NCBI GenBank assembly: GCA_013215825.1
Contig: JABSQN010000001.1
Coordinates: forward strand, 388,874-452,873
Source: Piscirickettsiaceae bacterium
Lineage (GTDB): Bacteria > Pseudomonadota > Gammaproteobacteria > Nitrosococcales > Methylophagaceae
Length of the DNA: 64,000 nucleotides
Direction of reading: 5' to 3'
Part shown: one piece after another, positions 37,442-45,280 of the stretch
Layout: every line of letters starts with the position of its first letter
Position numbering within the stretch: position 1 is the stretch's first letter
Program-made: the position numbers and the translations under genes
Notes under the pieces: generated by a model
The model's database searches: none
What the model was told of the DNA's origin: nothing
Seen by the model: only the letters and a program-made list of their open reading frames with translations

Positions 37442-38565
37442 AGCCAATGGAAGGAACAAGCATTAAGAGTTCAGTTGTTACTGTAGCTAGCTCGACACAG
37501 AAAAGAGAAAAAACTATCGTTGTTCTTGGAGTGGAAAGAGGTGGAACATCAATGGTGGCAGGTATGATTAGAGCTCTGGGTGTAGACCTAGGGGAAAGGG
37601 CAGGCAGGAACCATGAAGACCCTAAGTTTCTGACGGACGATAAAGATAAGCTCTTGCAGCAGATTGAAGCGAATAATGCAGAAAAGTCAGTATGGGGTTT
37701 TAAGGTGCCGAAGGCATCGTTAATGTTAGATTTTTATGATAAACACCTGATTAACCCATACTATATCTTGGTGTTTAGGAACGTTGAGGCGACGGTAGAC
37801 AGCTGGTGTTCAAGAGGGGGAAATGATCCAATGCAATCTGCTTTACATGCAATGAATTATTATAATACAGCCCTTGAATTTCTTAAGGGTAAAAAAAGAC
37901 CATTGATATTTGCTAGTTATGAGCGAGCTTGCGATAATCCAATGGCATTTGCGAAAGACCTTGCTAACTTTATTGGTATTGATGCTGATGAGAGGCTACT
38001 AAATAAAGCGGCTTCTATTGTGACGGGAGAAGGAGGGGGGTATTTAGATTTACCCGAGTATTATTTTCATCTGGATGCGTTGGATTGCGATGCTTGGCCT
38101 CGATTGCCATTAAGTTTTAAACTTGCGGATGACTCTCAAAAACATTATAAGGTATCTGAAAAGAAAGTAGGAGACCGCGTTATCTTGTGCCCAGAAGGAG
38201 AGTTCTTTCCTAAAGAATTTTATATTGGATTTGATTTAAGCCCTAAGGGTGATGATTTGTTGATTGAGCAAGGTTTAAGGGTATATATGGACTTTACGGG
38301 TGAGTTTTTTCCTGGTCATGCGTTTCGTCCACCCCTCAAAAAAGGTAAAAACCTATTGAAGTTATCAAATAATGGAAATGTTAGGCGTATAGCATTGGGG
38401 CCACTGCGCCCAGGTTATATTTTTGGCTATGATAATGTCGAATGTTTTAAAGTTGAAGGAGAAGATAGCAAAAGTTATTTCCAAGTAATTCAGCCTAAAA
38501 TAAGTTCTTCATTACCATTGATGAAACGGGTCGCAAACAAACTAAAAAAAATGATCCGAAAATGA
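37438..38565 (+). CDS. Sulfotransferase family protein 2, with C-terminal accessory region
   Basis: A 375-residue protein. Residues about 20-215 form a sulfotransferase-like P-loop domain with VVLGVERGGTSMVAGMIRAL and LVFRNVEATVDSW. Residues about 225-360 are an extra beta-rich region (YKVSEKKVGDRVILCPEGEF, then IALGPLRPGYIFGYDNVE) that could bind carbohydrate or mediate contacts; I do not recognise it. The substrate is not known. It overlaps the genes on both sides by 4 bp. Confidence 0.75.
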   Translation: MKPMEGTSIKSSVVTVASSTQKREKTIVVLGVERGGTSMVAGMIRALGVDLGERAGRNHEDPKFLTDDKDKLLQQIEANNAEKSVWGFKVPKASLMLDFYDKHLINPYYILVFRNVEATVDSWCSRGGNDPMQSALHAMNYYNTALEFLKGKKRPLIFASYERACDNPMAFAKDLANFIGIDADERLLNKAASIVTGEGGGYLDLPEYYFHLDALDCDAWPRLPLSFKLADDSQKHYKVSEKKVGDRVILCPEGEFFPKEFYIGFDLSPKGDDLLIEQGLRVYMDFTGEFFPGHAFRPPLKKGKNLLKLSNNGNVRRIALGPLRPGYIFGYDNVECFKVEGEDSKSYFQVIQPKISSSLPLMKRVANKLKKMIRK

Positions 38566-39167
38566 AAGAAAATATTTATGGGACCAAGTTTGATAGTGAG
38601 GCGGTAGCTAGTGGGCTTCACAGGTCTGCTATAGGTGGAAGGTGGGAAGAGTTAGGGGAAAAACAATTTTATTTCGTGCTCCAACAAGGGTTGTTACCCA
38701 CAGATGCGTATTATGGATTTGATATTAACCAAACACTTCTGGATGCAGGTTATGATGTTGAATTGAAGACGGTAAACTTGCAAGAAAAGCTTCCTAGAAG
38801 TCACCTTTTGGCGAATTCAGAGTTTAATATGGTTCCTTTTCAAAGGAATTTTACCTATGCATTAGCCTTTTCTTTGTTTACTCATCTAACGGTAAATAGT
38901 ATTCGTCGCTGTCTGATTGAATTAAGTCGGGTGTTGGATTGTGGTGGAAAGTTTTACGCTACAGTATTTTTGATTCAGGATAGTGACGCCATAGAAAAAT
39001 CTTTTCGGCAGTCTAGTGAAATTACGAGCTATGCTGATAAAGATCCGTACCATTATAGGCTTAGTGATATGGAGTGTCTTGCTAACCAAACGGGTTTCGA
39101 GGTTAGATTAGTTTCTGAGTTTGATCACCCAAGAAATCAACAAATGTTAGAATTTGTCTATAAATGA
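38562..39167 (+). CDS. Class I methyltransferase-like protein lacking motif I
   Basis: A 201-residue protein that follows, over most of its length, a family of glycan-locus methyltransferases: GTKFDSEAVASGLHR, GGRWEELGEKQF, YYGFDINQTLLDAGYDVEL, FSLFTHLTVNSIRRCL. Between QQGLLPTD and AYYGFDIN the expected SAM-binding motif I (L-D-V/I-G-C-G-x-L-R-G-G and about ten more residues) is absent; about 20-24 residues are missing in frame. Frame and stop are otherwise intact. Without motif I it is unlikely to bind SAM normally. Overlaps with both neighbours are kept (4 bp). Confidence 0.7.
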   Translation: MKENIYGTKFDSEAVASGLHRSAIGGRWEELGEKQFYFVLQQGLLPTDAYYGFDINQTLLDAGYDVELKTVNLQEKLPRSHLLANSEFNMVPFQRNFTYALAFSLFTHLTVNSIRRCLIELSRVLDCGGKFYATVFLIQDSDAIEKSFRQSSEITSYADKDPYHYRLSDMECLANQTGFEVRLVSEFDHPRNQQMLEFVYK

Positions 39168-40303
39168 CAGTTGCTAAAAGTAGTGCTTTTATTGTTCTTG
39201 GGATGCACCGAAGTGGCACATCGGCATTGGGAGGGGTATTGCAGCGCTTAGGTGTCGATCTGGGTGATAACCTTATGCCTGCAATGAAAGGAGTGAATGA
39301 AAAAGGCTTTTACGAACACCAAGGGATTGTTAGTCTTCATGAGAAGATACTTAAAGTACTGGGGTTTAGCTGGCTGGACGTGAGGCCGACTCCTCGTGAC
39401 TGGTGGAAGTTTCTAGAAGTTGCTCCTTTTAAGGAGGAGTTGAAAAACCTGATTAGAAATGACTTTGGTAGTGCGGTCACTTGGGGTGTAAAAGATCCTA
39501 GAATCTGCAGGTTACTCCCTCTTTGGTTAGAGATAATTTCTGAATTGGGTATAGAGCCTTTATTTGTATTAAATTTTAGGCACCCAGATGAAGTGGTGGA
39601 ATCTTTACATAAACGAGATGGTTTAGAGCTGGACGGTGGTTACTGCTTATGGCTTTGGCATGTCTTAGAAGCCGAACACCTTTCCAGAGGGCATAAAAGG
39701 TCGTTTGTCTTTTTCTCAAATATTATTAAAAATTGGAGAAGAGAAATTGATCGGGTGGCTAGTGAACTTGACATTGAATGGCCTGCTAATGCGGACGACT
39801 CAAGCTCTGAAATAGATAGTTTTATTGATGGTGGGCTTCGTCACTGTGATACGCATAATGCAGTGCAAGATAGCGTTTTTAAGAGTTTGGCTCACAGGCT
39901 ATATAACATATTGGATGAAGAGAAGTTTGATGAGTGTGAGAAAATTCGAGAGCAGTTTTTGAAAGAAATAGGCAAATCCGAGATTTCACTAGAGTTTATA
40001 AATCGCATTCAGACTCTTCATGAAAGTAGTACTCATGTTATGCGTCAACTAGAAGCAGAAAAGAAAAATTCTGTTGAGCAAATAGAGTATCGAGATGCTT
40101 TGGTTAAAGAGCTGAGTGAGCAACTAGAAGCAGAAAAGAAAAATGCTGTTGAGCAAATAGAGTATCGAGATGCTTTGGTTAAGGAGCTGAGTGAGAACGT
40201 AATGTTATTCCATGCAGAAACAGCTTCTTTGAAAGCACAGATACCTTCGAGAAAAGGCATTCGAAAGCTACCTGTTCACCCATTGAAAAAAGGAGAAGTA
40301 TGA
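39164..40303 (+). CDS. Sulfotransferase family protein 3, with coiled-coil tail
   Basis: A 379-residue protein. Residues about 1-220 are a P-loop sulfotransferase-like domain (VLGMHRSGTSALGGVLQRL; LFVLNFRHPDEVVESL). The tail from about 270 is a predicted coiled coil that contains a perfect-length duplication of 25 residues (295-319 and 320-344, one Ser/Ala change), encoded by a 75-bp tandem repeat. The tail may fix it to a partner or to the membrane complex. Substrate unknown. Confidence 0.78.
   Translation: MTVAKSSAFIVLGMHRSGTSALGGVLQRLGVDLGDNLMPAMKGVNEKGFYEHQGIVSLHEKILKVLGFSWLDVRPTPRDWWKFLEVAPFKEELKNLIRNDFGSAVTWGVKDPRICRLLPLWLEIISELGIEPLFVLNFRHPDEVVESLHKRDGLELDGGYCLWLWHVLEAEHLSRGHKRSFVFFSNIIKNWRREIDRVASELDIEWPANADDSSSEIDSFIDGGLRHCDTHNAVQDSVFKSLAHRLYNILDEEKFDECEKIREQFLKEIGKSEISLEFINRIQTLHESSTHVMRQLEAEKKNSVEQIEYRDALVKELSEQLEAEKKNAVEQIEYRDALVKELSENVMLFHAETASLKAQIPSRKGIRKLPVHPLKKGEV
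40046..40195 (+). repeat. 75-bp tandem duplication inside the sulfotransferase 3 gene
   Basis: The units 40046-40120 and 40121-40195 are in phase and nearly identical; I see two base differences, one of them changing Ser to Ala. The near-identity at the DNA level shows a recent duplication, and the array could still expand or contract without shifting the frame. Confidence 0.93.
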
Positions 40304-41259
40304 AAGCATCAGTTATTATCCCGACTAAAAATGCAGGAGCTCAATTTAAAAATGTTTTAGAAGCATTGCTGAGGCAGGAAACACCTTGGGACTATGAAAT
40401 ACTTGTGGTTGATTCAGGTTCGGCTGATGGAACAGTGCAATTTGTTTTAGAACATAAACGAGTTCGTCTTCATCAAATCCCTGCTAAAGAATTTGGCCAT
40501 GGGAAAACCAGAAATTTAGGCATTTCACTTACGACAGGCGAATTTGTTGTGATGATTACTCATGATGCACTCCCTGCTAGCAAAACTTGGTTATTGGAGC
40601 TTGTAACAGCTGCTGATCAGGTAGGAAATATTGCTGGGGCATTTGGCCGGCATATTGCCTATGAGCATGATGGCCCATTTTTAAAGCGTGATCTCCAACA
40701 GCATTTTAATGGATTTTTAGAGTGGCCAGATGTGGTTTCAATGGAGGACAAGGAGCGATACAAGTCGGATATTGGGTACCGCCAGTTTTTACATTTTTTT
40801 TCAGATAATAATGCATGCCTAAAGCGCTCAGTGTGGGACAAAATACCATACCCTGAAGTTGACTTCGCTGAAGACCAGTTGTGGGCAAAGAAAATTATTG
40901 AGGCAGGATACGCTAAGGCATATGCGGATAAAGCGGTAGTGTATCACTCTCATACGTTTAACTTTATTGAACTATGCCAAAGAAGTTTTGATGAAGCACG
41001 GGCTTTACAGCGCTTGTTTGGTTACGAGTTGTGCCCTACAATTTTACAGATGTTAGGTCAATCTTTTCGCACCATCATAAACGATATTTTATACCTTAAA
41101 TCTGAAGGTAAGCTGTTAGAAGACTTTATTTGGGCTATACGAGCGCCTCTCCGAAATACTGCTAAACAAGTGGGTTATTACCTTGGTCAAAGAGCTCACA
41201 AGATGCCCGCAACCATAGTTAGTTTTTTATCTAGAGATATGGCGTTGAAAAGGAAATAG
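40300..41259 (+). CDS. Family 2 glycosyltransferase
   Basis: A 319-residue GT-A glycosyltransferase that starts MKASVIIPTKNAGAQFKNVL, with VVDSGSADGTVQF and the DxD-type segment THDALPASKTW. DFAEDQLWAKKIIEAGY carries the ExD acceptor motif. The profile is that of rhamnosyltransferases of the RfbF/WbbL type, which agrees with the rml genes upstream. Overlap of 4 bp with sulfotransferase 3. Confidence 0.86.
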   Translation: MKASVIIPTKNAGAQFKNVLEALLRQETPWDYEILVVDSGSADGTVQFVLEHKRVRLHQIPAKEFGHGKTRNLGISLTTGEFVVMITHDALPASKTWLLELVTAADQVGNIAGAFGRHIAYEHDGPFLKRDLQQHFNGFLEWPDVVSMEDKERYKSDIGYRQFLHFFSDNNACLKRSVWDKIPYPEVDFAEDQLWAKKIIEAGYAKAYADKAVVYHSHTFNFIELCQRSFDEARALQRLFGYELCPTILQMLGQSFRTIINDILYLKSEGKLLEDFIWAIRAPLRNTAKQVGYYLGQRAHKMPATIVSFLSRDMALKRK

Positions 41260-41262
41260 TAT

Positions 41263-42483
41263 ATGAAAAACATGAGAAGATACTGGGCTCACTTTAAAGA
41301 GATTCAGAAAAAAATAGGATTAATTGGTGCTTGTAAATATGCAGTTAAAAGACTTAAAAATAAAGGTTTCTCACCTTCATCGTTATCAGTGAAAACAGAT
41401 GTTATTGGTTTTTACGATTTTATTTATGCAGCCCAATTTGGAGAGGTTCATGAAGATGGTTATGCGAATGTTATAAACTGGGTTATTCCAGATTTTGGCA
41501 TTGGCTCAGGCGGACACCTTAATATTTTTCGGGTAGTGAAAAAGCTGGAAGAAAAAGGTTTTATCTGCAGGATTAACATTGATGGAAGAACACATTTCAC
41601 TTCGGGTGAAGAAGCTCGCAAATGTATCCGAGAAAATTTCTTCCTAATAGATGCAGAAGTTGGCATTGGTCGAGATGAGCTACGTCCAGCTTCAGCAACT
41701 TTTGCCACAGGCTGGACAACAGCTTATACCGTAAGAGACTTTGTGGGCTCAGGGAAAAAATATTATTTCGTTCAAGATTTTGAACCATTTTTCTCAGCTC
41801 CGGGTAGTGATTATGTGTTTGCAGAAGAAACGTATAAATTCGGGTTTAAAGGGATTACAGCTGGTGATTGGTTAGCGGAGAAATTAAGCTCTGAATATGG
41901 CATGGAGACAGTTCCGTTTAGGTTCTCTTATGATAGAGAGCTATATATGCCCCATAGAAAACGTGATTTAGAGAAAAAAAGAGTGTTTTTTTATGCGCGT
42001 CCACCCACAACTAGGCGGGCATTTGAGTTGGGTTTATTAACGTTATCTCTTGTGCACAAACAGGACTCTAGTATTGATTTTATTCTGGCAGGATGGGATC
42101 TCTCAGGTTATGAAATACCATTTCCATACCTGAATTGTGGAGTGCTTTCTCTGAATGAATTGCCGGACTTATACAGTCAATGCGATATAGCCCTAGTCTT
42201 ATCTTTTACTAACTTATCACTGCTTCCCCTAGAAACAATGGCTTGTAACTGTGCAGTTGTTTCAAACAAGGGAGCTAATGTCGAATGGTTACTGAATGAT
42301 AATGTTGTTAAATTTAGCGACTCTACTCCTGAGGCTCTGAGTGATGTAATAATTGACTTGATTCAGGATGAAAAAGCACTGAACCAATTGAAAAAAAATG
42401 GTTTGGCCTTTGCGCAAAGTACAGATTGGGATAGGGAAGTGAATAAGATAGCAGACACAATAAGTAAGGATTTAAGTAGATGA
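41263..42483 (+). CDS. WsaF-like glycosyltransferase (GT-B)
   Basis: A 406-residue GT-B enzyme. The N-terminal half has WVIPDFGIGSGGHLNIFR and a SGKKYYFVQDFEPFF stretch, the hallmarks of WsaF-type rhamnosyltransferases of Geobacillus S-layer glycans. The C-terminal half is GT4-like (VFFYARPPTTRRAFELGL, LSLLPLETMACNCAVVS, GANVEWLL). Transfer of rhamnose from dTDP-rhamnose is a reasonable inference. It overlaps the epimerase gene by 4 bp. Confidence 0.84.
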   Translation: MKNMRRYWAHFKEIQKKIGLIGACKYAVKRLKNKGFSPSSLSVKTDVIGFYDFIYAAQFGEVHEDGYANVINWVIPDFGIGSGGHLNIFRVVKKLEEKGFICRINIDGRTHFTSGEEARKCIRENFFLIDAEVGIGRDELRPASATFATGWTTAYTVRDFVGSGKKYYFVQDFEPFFSAPGSDYVFAEETYKFGFKGITAGDWLAEKLSSEYGMETVPFRFSYDRELYMPHRKRDLEKKRVFFYARPPTTRRAFELGLLTLSLVHKQDSSIDFILAGWDLSGYEIPFPYLNCGVLSLNELPDLYSQCDIALVLSFTNLSLLPLETMACNCAVVSNKGANVEWLLNDNVVKFSDSTPEALSDVIIDLIQDEKALNQLKKNGLAFAQSTDWDREVNKIADTISKDLSR

Positions 42484-43400
42484 AAAAGGTTCTTATCCTA
42501 GGCGGTGCTGGGTTTATTGGTGGGGCTTTAATTAACCAATTAAAAAAAAATAGTGTTGAAATTACGGCGGTGGACCGAGCTTGGAACGATGAGCCTAATG
42601 GCGTAAATTGTATTGTGGGCGATGTTTTTGATAAGGATTGTCTAAACCAAGTGATGGCCAAACAAGATGTTGTTTACCACTTAGTTTCAACTACGTTGCC
42701 AGCATCATCAAATAAATCTCCATTACATGACTGTGAAAGTAATGTTGCAGGAACATTAAGGATTCTTGATGCTATGGTAGAGAATGATATAAGAAAAATA
42801 GTGTTCTTGTCCTCAGGTGGGACTGTCTATGGCATAACATCAACATCTCCTATAAATGAGTCATTTCCTACTTTTCCAATCTCGGCTTATGGCATAGGGA
42901 AGCTAGCAATAGAAAAATACTTGTATTTATACTCTAGGCTTCATGGAATAAGTGCAACAGTATTACGCCTATCGAATCCTTTCGGTCCTGGCCAGGCCCC
43001 TGATAGAGGGCAAGGTGTCATTGCGACATTTGTCAAACGAGCATTGCAAAAGGAGCCTATTGAAATATGGGGTGATGGTTCAGTTATTAGAGATTTTGTA
43101 TATATTGATGATGTAATTGCTTCATTAATCTTGTCAGCTAATTCTTCTGAAGCATTTTCGTTATTTAATGTAGGGATGGGGGAGGGGCGGTCTATTTTAG
43201 ATATCCTAGATGCCATAGAGAAAGAAGTGGGCTGTGAATTAACAGTCATATTTAAGAAAGCGAGGTTATGCGATGTGCCAGAAGTCGTATTGGATATCAG
43301 TAAGATCAACGCTGAGTTAAATTGGTACCCTCGTACTTCCTTTGAAGAGGGGATTAAAAAGACTATTTCTGATATGAGGTCATTGAGAACAGAGGCATAA
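42480..43400 (+). CDS. NAD-dependent sugar epimerase/dehydratase
   Basis: A 306-residue extended SDR protein of the GalE/WbpP-like group. GGAGFIGGAL binds NAD; SSGGTVYG and YGIGKLAIEKYL hold the catalytic Ser and Tyr-Lys; RLSNPFGPGQ and GSVIRDFVYIDDV are typical of UDP-sugar epimerases. Its sugar cannot be fixed from sequence. It ends the coupled run 36.67-43.40 kb. Confidence 0.85.
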   Translation: MKKVLILGGAGFIGGALINQLKKNSVEITAVDRAWNDEPNGVNCIVGDVFDKDCLNQVMAKQDVVYHLVSTTLPASSNKSPLHDCESNVAGTLRILDAMVENDIRKIVFLSSGGTVYGITSTSPINESFPTFPISAYGIGKLAIEKYLYLYSRLHGISATVLRLSNPFGPGQAPDRGQGVIATFVKRALQKEPIEIWGDGSVIRDFVYIDDVIASLILSANSSEAFSLFNVGMGEGRSILDILDAIEKEVGCELTVIFKKARLCDVPEVVLDISKINAELNWYPRTSFEEGIKKTISDMRSLRTEA

Positions 43401-43483
43401 TCATAGGCCACTATACATTACAACTTTAGCTGTAGTGGCTACGGCAAGATCAATATCGTGCTACTACGAGAATGGAATGAAAA

Positions 43484-44101
43484 ATGAATAAAACAGAAAC
43501 AAATATAGTATGGCATTTACACAATGTTACTAAAAAAAGCAGATCGATTCAGAAGAAACAACAGCCGTGTATTTTATGGTTTACTGGTTTAAGTGGTGCA
43601 GGGAAATCAACCATTGCAGGCGCGGTGGAACAAAAGCTTTATGAGCAAGGTCACCATACTTATTTATTAGATGGTGATAATGTTCGCCATAGTCTGAATA
43701 AAGATTTAGCTTTCTCAGATGCGGACCGAGTGGAAAATATTCGTCGTATTGGCGAGGTGTCTAAGTTATTTGTTGATGCCGGCTTACTTGTTTTAACTGC
43801 TTTTATTTCTCCCTTTCAATCTGATAGAAAAATGGTGCGTGAATTAGTAGGACACAATGAGTTTATTGAAATTCACATGGATACACCCATTGAAACATGT
43901 GAGCAACGTGATCCAAAAGGCTTGTACGAGAAAGCACGTAAAGGTGAAATTAAGAATTTTACGGGTATCGATTCAGATTATGAAGCACCTCCACAAGCTG
44001 AAGTTACTATCAATACGGCAGAGTTAAGTATTGAAGAATGTGTAGATGTCATTATTACGTATTTAAAGTCTAATCACATTATTTTCGAATATAAAGAATA
44101 A
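43484..44101 (+). CDS. cysC: Adenylylsulfate (APS) kinase CysC
   Basis: A 205-residue kinase that phosphorylates APS to PAPS, the donor used by sulfotransferases. The P-loop is GLSGAGKST at residues 35-43; DGDNVRHSLNKDLAFS and RIGEVSKLFVDAG, then FISPFQSDR and DPKGLYEKAR are family motifs. No ATP sulfurylase gene accompanies it here. Its place directly after three sulfotransferase-family genes suggests that it feeds glycan sulfation rather than assimilation. Confidence 0.95.
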   Translation: MNKTETNIVWHLHNVTKKSRSIQKKQQPCILWFTGLSGAGKSTIAGAVEQKLYEQGHHTYLLDGDNVRHSLNKDLAFSDADRVENIRRIGEVSKLFVDAGLLVLTAFISPFQSDRKMVRELVGHNEFIEIHMDTPIETCEQRDPKGLYEKARKGEIKNFTGIDSDYEAPPQAEVTINTAELSIEECVDVIITYLKSNHIIFEYKE

Positions 44102-44105
44102 AGAA

Positions 44106-45068
44106 ATGCAATATATTGATGTATTCAATGGAGATGCCGATGGTATTTGCGCCTTAGTTCAATTACGTCGGCATCACCCTCAACAGTCTCGTTTAGTGAC
44201 AGGAATAAAGCGTGATATTAATCTGTTGAAGCAAGTTGATGGTAACGTGAATACACACATCACCGTGTTAGATATATCCCTTGAAAAGAATGCTGATGAT
44301 GTGCAGCGAATTTTGCAGCAAGGCGCAAGCATCAATTATATTGACCACCATAGAATGGGTGAGGACATCACTCATGCAAACCTAAAAATAGATATCGATA
44401 TTTCAGCAGACACGTGTACCTCGTTGATTGTTGATAAGCAATTGCAAGGACGATATCGAGCTTGGGCGCTAACAGCTGCTTTTGGAGATAATCTATTTGA
44501 TACCGCGATGACGCTTGGTCAAGAGTCTGGCTTTAGTCCACAAGAACTTGAATCATTGAAAGAATTAGGGATTTATATTAACTATAATGGTTATGGTGAG
44601 ACGATTGATGATTTGTTTTTTGACCCAGCAGAGTTGTATCATAAATTAGCAGTATTTGATACACCGTTTGAATTTTTACAGCATGATAAAATAACATTCA
44701 CTACGTTGGCACAAGGTTATCGTAATGATATGGCTTTGGCTGAACAAAGTCCTGTTATTCACAATACTGCATCTACCACAGTTATTGCGTTACCTAATGA
44801 GAAATGGGCAAAGCGTGTTAGCGGTGTGTTTGGCAATGAGTTAGCTAATCGTGAACCTGATAAGGCGCATGCCATTATTAGTAATAAAGCAGATGATGAT
44901 TATCTTGTGAGCGTTAGAGCGCCATTAAATAGAAAGTTTGGTGCTGATGAGTTAGTTAGCCAATTTCCAACGGGTGGCGGTAGAAAAGCTGCAGCAGGGA
45001 TTAATACATTACCAAGTGAGATGTTACCAACTTTTATTGATGCTTTTGTGCAAAAATTTAGAAATTAA
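44106..45068 (+). CDS. DHH-family phosphoesterase
   Basis: A 320-residue protein of the DHH superfamily. Metal-binding motifs are FNGDADGICALVQ (residues 7-19), VLDIS near residue 60 and YIDHHRMGE near 80; the C-terminal GGGRKAAAGI is the DHHA1-type substrate loop. Relatives degrade nanoRNA, c-di-AMP or 3'-phosphoadenosine 5'-phosphate (pAp). It lies 4 bp after cysC, so removal of pAp left by sulfotransferases is an attractive inference, not a proven role. Confidence 0.8.
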   Translation: MQYIDVFNGDADGICALVQLRRHHPQQSRLVTGIKRDINLLKQVDGNVNTHITVLDISLEKNADDVQRILQQGASINYIDHHRMGEDITHANLKIDIDISADTCTSLIVDKQLQGRYRAWALTAAFGDNLFDTAMTLGQESGFSPQELESLKELGIYINYNGYGETIDDLFFDPAELYHKLAVFDTPFEFLQHDKITFTTLAQGYRNDMALAEQSPVIHNTASTTVIALPNEKWAKRVSGVFGNELANREPDKAHAIISNKADDDYLVSVRAPLNRKFGADELVSQFPTGGGRKAAAGINTLPSEMLPTFIDAFVQKFRN

Positions 45069-45280
45069 TGTGGGAACAGTTATTTTCATTTACTAAGAAA
45101 AAGAATATTTTCAACGATCTTTGAATCGCCGTGACTCTACTTTTAACTTGGCTTGTTTTTCGGGGGGATTACAACATGCCTGGCTAGGAAAAATAATAAT
45201 GGTATGCAAGCAGGTAATTTCTTTGTTTATGTGAAATAATCATTGACCATAAATTATCTAAGGATTGATAACGCAGATCT

